Shown here piece after piece: positions 37,117 to 46,412 of a DNA stretch of 64,000 nt. The DNA comes from Turnera subulata (Eukaryota; Streptophyta; Magnoliopsida; Malpighiales; Passifloraceae), in the NCBI GenBank assembly GCA_028386065.3, contig JAKUCV010001499.1, positions 1 to 64,000 of the forward strand, in the 5' to 3' direction. The translations under genes were made by a program, and so were the position numbers. Each line of letters opens with the position of its first letter. The stretch's first letter is position 1. Below the pieces are notes generated by a model. That model did no database searches, was not told the origin of the DNA, and was given only the letters and a program-made list of their open reading frames with translations.

Positions 37117-37120
37117 GATT

Positions 37121-37565
37121 TGTTGGAAATTAAAGCATGTTCAACACATAAACATTATGCACAGCGAAAGATTAAATTAACAGGAGAAGAAGACTTATCT
37201 TTTTCTGTTGAATTGGAGCCTGTTAAAACCAGAATTTGGATCGGTTGATTCTTCTGGATCATCAGTATACTTGTTGGTCGGGAGTTAAATCACTAGGATG
37301 TTAATCACTAGAAAATAACCTTCAAACCACAACCTAAGAACCCTAGATTGTATGAAGATAGTTTCTGTGTTCTTTCCTTGGAAAAAACAGAGAGAAGAGA
37401 GAGAGAGAGAGAAAGAGCATACAGATAAAAATAATAACCCACGTTATTTTCTGTTCTCTACACCCAGTAGTGGAGAAAACTGACTAACAGTTTTCTATAA
37501 AACAATATGGACCTAGGCTTTACCAAATAGCCCAGTCCATCATGGGTGTACAACCCAATAAACTA
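37121..37565 (-). repeat. 3' LTR of copia-3
   Basis: A direct repeat of 45963-46412. It carries a (GA)n tract near 37390-37412. In minus sense a degenerate polypurine tract (GTGCGAGATAT) precedes it. Confidence 0.87.
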
Positions 37566-38684
37566 ATATCTCGCACTCACACATGATGGACACTACCATC
37601 TACATCTTCATAACATTTCATACGGGCAAATAGGTCGTGCGACCAACATACTAGTAAGAGCTCTTTACTGTACATCTGTTAGGAGTGTACAATAGCTCAA
37701 GTAGAGAACTCTATTATACATATGTTAAGAGAATATAATAGAGTTCAAGTAGAGAGAAACATAGATCTCAATTCTCTATATGTATTCACAATTATGTTTT
37801 ACTAAAAAACATAAGTGGCCACATTGCGAACACAAAGAAAAACGCAACACTCAATGATCTTCCCTTTTACTCAAAACTCTACATCTTAACTCAGCTGCTT
37901 TTCTGACATATCCCGATTAGAATCACTCATGGCCATTCAGAGTACAAAAAAGATAGCAACACCAAACTAAGGTTTCAAGTAGTAGTAAAAGGTCCCTAAG
38001 GGCGCTTGTGAGAAATAACTAATAATTTCTCAAGGCTCACACAGTAAGGAAATGAGATGATATTTCCTACTCCTTTATCGGTCACAAAGCACACATGGTA
38101 TGAATTTATGTGCCACAGTATTTTCTCTATCCTTCATTGGAGCATATATCATTAATAATACTGTGTAGGCAATAGTTCAAACACACCTAGTGTTTAACTT
38201 GGGTCCACCACTCTACCATTTTCCAATAGAACCCTACCTAGCTTTTGAACAAACAAGATAAAACATTACTCCGTTTTATCTTCGGTCAATCATGACTGAC
38301 CTCATCTTGAATAATATCAAGGCAACAATATGTTTTAAGTCATGCTCTTACAAAATAAGTACTCAACTTATTCTTGACTTAGAACTGTCTTACCCCTATG
38401 ATACACCTAGTCATAGAGATGGTTACTCGTGTGAGAGAGCTAACCTGTATGTTAGACATATCTTTTGATGAGCTTGGCACTAAGCCTCTCATCCACATAA
38501 CATGTATTTTGTATATATGAACGTTTACACAAAACGGCATTGTATAAATCCAGAGATTTATCGTGGATATAAAGTTAAGGGAAATAACAATAATAGAAAT
38601 TATTGTATTTTATTCCTACTAAACCTCTTTGCTCCATTTGACTAACAAATGAGTCTTTCCAAAATAGGTTTGGTGACTTTGTAC

Positions 38685-39174
38685 CAAGGTTATCAAAACC
38701 GGACCGAAACGGCCGGTTCAACCGGGTTAATCGGGATTTTGCCAGAGTTCCGGTCCGGTTTACTACGGTTTAAGTGTTGCTTTTATAACCGTCAAGAACC
38801 GGGCGAACCGGCCGGTTTTCGACGAATCGGTCAGACCGCTCACGGTTTTGGACGGTTGAACCTCTACCTTTTCATTTAAATTTTAAAAATGGTGAAGATA
38901 AGGTTTGAACCCTTGACCTCCTAACAATATTTATAGTCACTAACCAGCTAAACTTTTGTATATTAATATTATCTTTACATAAATTTTAGTATATATTGAT
39001 AATGACTTTAATTTTAATCATAAAATTATTATAATGAATATATTTTAACTATTTTTTAAAAAATTAACATATTTTAGTAAAATGGTTGAACCCCGGTCAA
39101 ATCCAGTCGAACCCCGGTTCTTCTTGAACATCCCCTTTGCCGGTTCAATGTCCGGTTCGGTTTTTAAAACCTTG
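38685..39174. mobile_element. hAT-type MITE (490 bp) in copia-3
   Basis: The ends CAAGGTTATCAAAACCGG and, in reverse complement, CAAGGTTTTAAAAACCGA are imperfect TIRs. CTTTGTAC at 38677-38684 and 39175-39182 is a perfect 8-bp TSD. Subterminal regions are rich in CCGGTTCAACCGG-like motifs. The interior is non-coding and AT-rich. Confidence 0.9.
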
Positions 39175-42100
39175 CTTTGTACCAACATATCATTAGTAAG
39201 AATATACTTTACATTCACTTGCTTATGTGAAATATCAAAGTGTTTTTATCTTGTCATAGTACCACCAATTTCTCCCATAGTAATATCACTACATGATTGT
39301 CATAATAGATAATCAATAAGGGAATTTTGCCTCATGCATTATCCCTAATGGCTAAACTATTTTAGCCATACAGCTTTGTACTACAAATGATAGAATTATA
39401 AATTCAATTCCTATCATTGATAAGACTATGCTTAACAAGATGATAAGACTACACATAGTCCAAGATCACCACTATAGTCAACATGCATATAAGCTTTTAA
39501 GCAGAACTTATCTCCTTAAAGCTTACAATATAGTTTATCATACTCTTAAATACCAAAGTATTTCCTTGACTGTCATATAATTGTCATATCTAGGATTGAG
39601 TCAGTAACTATTTACCAGTCTAATAAAATAACAAATATCTTGTCTTATATACAATAAAGTATACAGTAGACACTTATGACATTAGAAGAAGGCACATTTG
39701 CCAAGCATTATTTGAGTTTGATAACACTATTATTGGCTCAGGTTATTTCCCTCCGCAATAAATGTATGCAATTCCCCCTCCATGTTCTACATTTCCAAAA
39801 ATAAAGGACAACTAAGAGTATAGATACAAGGAAATTCTTATAATTTCCAGCCAACAACGTGACGTGGACGTAAGGTAATGAAGTCATTTATGACTTGCTG
39901 ATCTCAATATAATGGTCATCATCTATCATTAGAAAAATAATGATGTTTTGGTTACACAAAACTTTAAGAACCATTATATAGAAGAATTACAGAGTCTTCA
40001 AACAGACCTGAATAAGCAATACACTAATACACTAAGTATCCTTGCCCTTTTACAGCAAAAACCCAAAGTTTGTTGCATGTAAATTTTCTTCTAATTTTCC
40101 ACTAAGGAAAAATAATTCATACATCCACTTGATGTAATATGAGATCAAAAATATCCATTTGCTCATCAGCACTTAGCATAATGTTTGGAGAACCTATTTG
40201 TTCCCAAAAGCCTCACATGTTTTACCAACACTCAAATTTATTTTGATCGCATGAAGTACAACTCATGTTGTCTTAATCCATTCATTCTCAGTCTTATAAG
40301 AAACAATTTTTCAAGTTTTCCTCTACAAAAGAGGTTACACTATGAGAGCCTTTAGGTACTCTTAATCAGTACCATCGATCTAAAGTGCTGTCTCGGTTCC
40401 ATAGCGTGACCACTTTTTGAGGTATTGGATTTAATGAAACAAATTCATTGTTATCCAATTTGGTCCCACTAGGATCAAGATTCTTGTGGACGCATCAATA
40501 CTCAATTGTTTTATCCCAATGTATTACTCTTGATCATGTTTCTTATATTGACTTTTCTTGAAAAATATATTTTTTCAAGAACATTTTGGAGGACATCAGA
40601 TTACTGTAAACCTGACCATTTCTAGAAGAATCAAATTCTAATCTCCATAACAACATTTTGTTGTGGAGTTTTAAGATTAGCTAACTATTTAACTAATCAT
40701 ATTTCATCACATATTTATATGAGCCGATCATACAAATATCATGGCCCTAGCCAACTGCTTTGATACAATTATCAAACTGATTTTTCATACAGTTTAAAAA
40801 AAATCTAAAGCACTATATAGCCCAGGACTTATAAAAAAACTGATAGGAGAGATGAAATAATAGGCATTATGCCTTGCCCTCACATTTAATTCGACTACAT
40901 AAGTCAGAATGGATTAATTGCTAATGATATTTTGCTCTGTAGTGTAATTCGGAATGATTTTCTTGTCACCTTTCCCCTCAAGAAAGAATTCATACATATG
41001 AAGTTCAATCTTGAAAAATGAACCCATCAAGCATGCATTAGCGAGACGATTTATTCATTACTGATCCATATGATCAAAAATAGAATGATTTACATTCACA
41101 TCATCATTCACATAGAATGAAAATATAAATAGGAAAAAGTTTGGAACTATTTGAAACATATTCATTATCCAAAAAAACAAGATAAACATACCAAAAATAT
41201 ATCCATAAAGGTTAGGATAGTAGAACAAATCTACTTCCACTAGATACAAGGTTTGTCATGTTCGATGAATAAAACATATATCATGTAGGTTTAGGATTTT
41301 GACCGTTACACAACCAGTCTAATCCTTAAACTTTCTCCTAGAGTCAGTTTCCTACATGATTTTATTTCGATTCAATCAAAATTTGACAATAGTAAATAAA
41401 TGATCCTGGACCATTTATTACACAACTTGTGGATACTGAATCAACTATCCAATTGATGATTGATTCAAGTAACAAACAGTACTAAACTATCTGTATTTTA
41501 AGAAAGACATACCTTCTTAAAAAGTGACGCACAAAGCACCAAAATACAGTTATTATCCACAGTTAAAGTACTTAGCTTTACCTTGTCTCTTCCTTCTGGA
41601 TAAGTAGGAACTTGGTCATTTTCAGAATTAAATTTATTTCGAGCCTTCTTTGATTTTTACCACTTTTGTCAAAAAGACTTATACTTAGCAATCGATACCA
41701 TTACCAATATAAGTATTTTTAGCCACAAAGGTATTTCTTTGAGTAGTCCTATTGGCCACCCCCAGGTGTCATATATTTTACTCAAAATGACAAACAACAT
41801 TGTCAGAAGTAGTGGTAAAATAAATGACAGTTGGAACATCTTTGTTCCTTACCAAGTAAATGACCATTATCACTTACTACTGTCTAAGTTTGGTTAAGAA
41901 CACACCGCCAAACTTAATTTTAAAAATTACAAAAAACTTTGGATTCAAATAGCTACACACATAGTGTGGGAAAGAATTACTCCCTCTTGCTCACAAGCTA
42001 GAGGTTTTTCTCTACCTTTACCCTTTATGGCTTTTCAGAGCACAAAATATCACTTTAATCCAACATATTGGATTTTCATGCATTCAAAACGTTACAAATA

Positions 42101-43070
42101 CCATCATAAAAATTTCTCAACTCATGAGGTTTAATGATGATATTATTTGTTATAACAGTCAACAATAAACTATAACACATTGTCTTAAAGTCAAATATAA
42201 TCACATAAGCTCACAAAGATGCCACATCACATATACAAGAATAATTCATGCTTCATACAATAAATAAAATAAATAGCTAACATCCTTCTAAGCACAAAAT
42301 CGAAAATCCATCAAAGTGCATCATCATTCATGCTTAAAAGAAAAATTAACTATTACATAATATTCAACAGTATAAGCAATTTAAACTCTCACTAGGAATA
42401 AACACTAAGTTTTTTCTTAAGTGAGAAATAGATAATTAAGACATAATTATCTAATTTTATTGAGAGTACTTATTTTATTCCAAAAGTCAACACGTAGTTG
42501 AATTCAAGAATAAAAATTAGCAATCAATTATAGATAATTAACACATAATTATCTAGTATTTTCAAGTGCACATAATTTTATTTAAAGGAGATAACACATA
42601 GTTAAATCCAAAAATAAAATTTAGCAATTAATAATTTATTAAAGAAACTCATTCTTTAATAAAATGCTTTTGAAATAGATAATTAGCATACAATTATCTA
42701 ACATTATCAAAAGCAATTATTGTTAGAACCTATGTCTTCATATCAAAAAGGGGGAAATTGTTAGAACCTATGTCTTCATGGTTCATTCATTACAGGTTTT
42801 GATAATTGACAAACCAATTCAAGATCATGACAAAGAAGAAGCAAAAAGAAATGAAGTCAAACCAATCCTCAAGCACAAGAAACCATTCAAGGGCAAAGGA
42901 TCAAAGTAAATGAGCACAAGAATTGAAGAGCCAAGAAAGAAGTGTTAGATTCACAAATTGTACAAGGTATAACACTCAATTCTTCTAGGACATTGGCTCA
43001 AAATAAGATGAATTTTGCTCATGCATAACATAACATATTTCCAAGCATAAAAATGTTTTTCGAACCATGA

Positions 43071-43999
43071 ACATCGATGCTATGGATTTAAACATCGATG
43101 TTCCTGCCTTTGAACAATTCTTCAAAACAGGCAGTAGGCTAATAACATCGATGTTGGAATCCCAAACATCGATGTTCTCATGACCGTTGCATTTGAAAAT
43201 ATCCTTTACATAAGCACAACATCGATGTTGGACTAAGGAACATCGATGTTCTTCAATGGTCAGCTTCAATCATTTTCACTCATGCATCAATTAGATCTCA
43301 TTTTAATCATAATAATGTTTTCCGAGCCTTGAACATCGATGTCCAAATTTTGAACATCGATGTCCTGCCTTGAAACCAATCTTTCGAAGAAGGTTTCTAA
43401 GCTTTGAACATCGATGTCCTGCACTAAAATAATTTTTCCAAAAGTAGGCAGTAGTTTATAACATCGATGTCCAATATATGAACATCGATGTCCTCATGAC
43501 CGTTATGCTAAAAAAATTGCTTTGAAGAGTTTGAACATCGATGTCCTATTTCATAACATCGATGTCCTATTGAATCAGGTCTCAAGATTGTTTTGGGAAT
43601 GTCCAAAACATCGATGTTCAACTAATGAACATCGATGTTATTTTGGCTCGGGTTTTGAGCAAAGAAATTTTTCTAAGGCCATAACATCGATGTCCTAATT
43701 GCGAACATCGATGTTCTTAAAATAAGTTTTCAAAATTCCTTGGCAGAGGTTTGGAAACATCGATGTTCCCCATTACAACATCGATGTTATTTGGTCTCGG
43801 GTCTTGGACAATGTCTCGTGGAACATCGATGTCCAGTTTGACAACATCGATGTCCTAGTGACCGTTAGCCCAATAATTCATATTCACTGGCCAGGACATC
43901 GATGTCCACATTTACAACATCGATGTCCATATGACCGTTGGACAAAATAATGCGTATTCAAGGCCAGAACATCGATGTCCTGGATTTGAACATCGATGT
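43071..43999. repeat. Array of 25 ACATCGATGT palindromes in the LTR U3 region
   Basis: Starts: 43071, 43092, 43145, 43166, 43219, 43240, 43333, 43354, 43408, 43461, 43482, 43535, 43556, 43608, 43629, 43684, 43705, 43757, 43778, 43823, 43844, 43896, 43917, 43969, 43990. All match ACATCGATGT except the first, which ends in C. Twelve pairs have a start offset of exactly 21 bp; the copy at 43408 is single. Pair-to-pair offsets are mostly 73-76 bp. The 11-bp gaps inside pairs vary in sequence but never in length. Many copies extend to AACATCGATGTT or GAACATCGATGTCC. Confidence 0.97.
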
Positions 44000-44097
44000 T
44001 CAGCCGTCATGGGCAGACACACTTATCACCTTCCCATGACAATTTGTCTAAAGATGTTTTGATTTGTTTCCCCAACAGTCATATAAGTTTTTAGACA

Positions 44098-44105
44098 TAT
44101 AAATA
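44098..44105 (+). promoter_or_regulatory. TATA box of the Sirevirus-type LTR
   Basis: TATAAATA, followed by GAGC, lies 99 bp after the last palindrome. It sits where an LTR core promoter is expected, which makes 42759 to about 44130 the U3 region. Confidence 0.65.
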
Positions 44106-45962
44106 GAGCTTTTACACCTCTGTTTATTACTAATCAACTCTCTACATTCATGCTATTCATTCATACATACATTACAAATCCTAATTGAGCCAATATCCTT
44201 TTGAGGATTTGAGAGTTGCCTTTTAGAGCTTTACTTGTATACTCATATCTGCTCTTTGAGAGAGTTCTTTGCTTGAGTGATTGGATTGTATATTCATACA
44301 CCTTAAGGGAGGTTAGTTCCCTTGTTGAGATTCATAGGAAGAGGGTATATCTTCCTGTGTGAGAAGTCTTGAAGTGAGGTATCTTCAAGCAAGAGAGCTG
44401 AAGTTCATGTGACTTGAGCTTTCAGGTTTAGGATTCTTGTGACTAGAATTCCTAGGTTGTAACGGTTTGTTAAGCACCCGTAAGCTTAACGTAGATAGTG
44501 AAATCTTCAAGTGAGACTTGAAGGGCTGGATTAGCCACACTAGTAGAGTGTGTGTGAACCAGGATAAATTTCTTGCGTCCTTCATTCTTTCAATTCCGCA
44601 TTTAATTCCTGCTTATTTCGTTTTATTCGATTATCGCTATTCACCCCCCCTCTAGCGAAGGGCTATTGTTCTAACAATTATTTTTTCATTTTAAGAATAA
44701 CACATAGTTAATTCTTAAATAAAAAACCAGCAATGAAAAATTTATTAAAGAAACTCATTCTTTAAAGTTATTTTTCATAAATCAGATAATTAACAAATAA
44801 TTATCTTAAATTTTATTGAAGGCACTTAATTTTATTTATCATCTAACACATAGTTAGAATAAAATAAAAAAGCGATCAATCATAAATTAAAGAAACTTAT
44901 TCTTTAAAATAAGTATTATTTTTCACAAATCAGATAATTAACAAATAATTATCCAACATGATTGAATTTATTTTATTTAATGTCTAACACATAGTTAGAT
45001 TATAATAAAATAACAACCAACCATAAATTTAAAGAAACTTATTCTTTAAATATTATTTTATACATATTAGATAATCAATATATAATTATCCAATGCAATT
45101 GAATGTACTTAATTTTATTTACCATCTAACACATAATTAAACTAAAATAAAAAATATACCTTCAATCATAAATTAAAGAAACATATCCTTTAATTTATTT
45201 TCTTGTATAAAATAATTATTGTGTGAAATAATATACAATCCATACAATAGAACCCATTAACTTAGGACACTAAGTCCATATGAATCCATCAACCCATAAA
45301 AATTTACAGCTCAATAGCTTAGGACACTAATAGTCCATCGGTTTAGAAGAGCCCACGAAAATAGTATAGTCCAAACAAATTGAACATTTAAAAATTTCAG
45401 CCCGTCGCCGCCAGGAAAGAGGCCGGCTGCATGTGGCAACAACAAACGCCGCCGAGAACGGCCCAGCCGCCACTCACGTGAGGATAGGAGCACAGAGCCC
45501 TGCCTCGTCGCGTCACCGCCACACACAAGACCAAGAAGATGCCGCCTGACACAAGCCTGTTGTGGCGATGAACACCACAAGCGCCGCCCCGTACCACCTG
45601 CACGAAAACTCAACCAAACACAAAGAATCCTTTCCCCTTTTTGAGTTTCTGGGTTTTGTGGTTCATAAAACAAAATACGGGTTCAGAGTTTCTTGTCATA
45701 CACAAAGTACTCACAATGGCAATTGTTTTACCCAATTATCAATACAATTGCAGTTACCAATTCAATTACATAAATTGAATGGACTCAACACTCACAAAAA
45801 TTAATTCACATAAAATTGAATGATTGCAATCGAAAGAATCAATCGAAGAAAAAAATTATGTCCAGAGGGAAACCAAAGATTTATTCCACCAGTTTCATTT
45901 TAATGTTTACACAAAATAATTAAATCAAACACAGGGAATAAAAATTGTAGCTCCGCTACCAA

Positions 45963-46230
45963 TGTTGGAAATTAAAGCATGTTCAACACATAAACATTAT
46001 GCACAGCGGAAGACTAAATTAACAGGAGAGGAAGACTTATCTTTTTCTGTTGAATTGGAGCTTGTCAAAACCAAAATTTGGATCGGTTGATTCTTCTGGA
46101 TCATCAGTATACTTGTTGGTCGGGAGTTAAATCACTAGGATGTTAATCACTAAAAAATAACCTTCGAACCACAACCTAAGAATCCTAGATTGTATGAAGA
46201 TGGTTTCTGTGTTCTTTCCTTGGAAAAAAC

Positions 46231-46265
<35 letters not shown>

Positions 46266-46412
46266 CATACAGTTAAGAATAACAACCTACGTTATTTTCA
46301 GTTCTCTACACCCAATGTGGAGAAAACTGACTAATAGTTTTCTATAAAACAATATGGACCTGAACTTTACCAAATAGCCTAGTCCATCGTGGGTGTACAT
46401 CCCAATAAACCA
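45963..46412 (-). repeat. 5' LTR of copia-3
   Basis: Highly similar to 37121-37565. Its (GA)n tract near 46227-46266 is longer than in the other LTR. The primer binding site TTGGTAGCGGAGC lies directly beside it at 45950-45962. Confidence 0.88.

Larger units (their letters stand above)
42721..44676 (+). mobile_element. Sirevirus-type copia remnant: near-solo LTR with polypurine tract
   Basis: A plus-strand insertion with perfect 5-bp TSD ATTAT (42716-42720 and 44677-44681). It consists of the first 21 bp of an LTR (42721-42741), a short stretch ending in the polypurine tract AAAAAGGGGGAAAT (about 42745-42758), and a full 1918-bp LTR (42759-44676, TGTTAGAACC...TTCTAACA). The tract and the long LTR are typical of Sirevirus/Maximus elements. 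All coding sequence has been lost, probably by a deletion at the short homology CTTCAT. Confidence 0.85.
42430..45210. repeat. Roughly 140-bp tandem repeats with a conserved hairpin, in copia-3
   Basis: At least six units. Each has AGATAATTA and, about 5-6 bases later, its complement TAATTATCT. Left arms start at 42430, 42532, 42677, 44784, 44932 and 45069. Units also share TAACACATAGTTA and AAAGAAACTCATTCTTTAA. The Sirevirus-type LTR interrupts the array between units three and four; subtracting it gives spacings of 102, 145, 146, 148 and 137 bp. Confidence 0.85.
37566..45962 (-). pseudogene. Decayed copia-3 interior (gag-pol relics)
   Basis: No frame is intact. Recognisable minus-strand relics are TPQQNVVMEIRI near 40640-40670, corresponding to the integrase TPQQNGVVER motif, and RQDICYFIRLVNSY near 39600-39670, corresponding to the TRPDI..AVGLVSRY motif of RT-RNase H. 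The gag and leader part (41500-45960) is AT-rich and contains the hairpin repeats listed below. A GC-rich patch at 45405-45610 yields an uninterrupted 120-codon minus-strand frame without recognisable domains, most likely leader sequence. Confidence 0.65.
37121..46412 (-). mobile_element. Ty1/copia LTR retrotransposon (copia-3), degenerate, with two nested insertions
   Basis: LTRs of about 445-450 bp at 37121-37565 and 45963-46412 are highly similar (plus sense start TGTTGGAAATTAAAGCATG). The 5' LTR (minus sense) is followed by TTGGTAGCGGAGC. No matching TSD was found (TGATT on the left, ATACT on the right), so one flank was probably lost. A hAT MITE (38685-39174) and a Sirevirus-type near-solo LTR (42721-44676) are nested inside. 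Confidence 0.87.

Noticed and set aside
43071..43999. CRISPR-like array of short repeats and spacers
   Set aside because: Repeats are 10-bp palindromes with 11-bp and roughly 43-bp gaps inside an LTR of a plant genome; there are no cas genes and the unit is far too short.
45311..45673. 120-residue GC-rich minus-strand frame in the copia-3 leader
   Set aside because: Arg-, Gly- and Ser-rich from base composition; several frames are open at once and no motif is recognisable. Treated as leader sequence.
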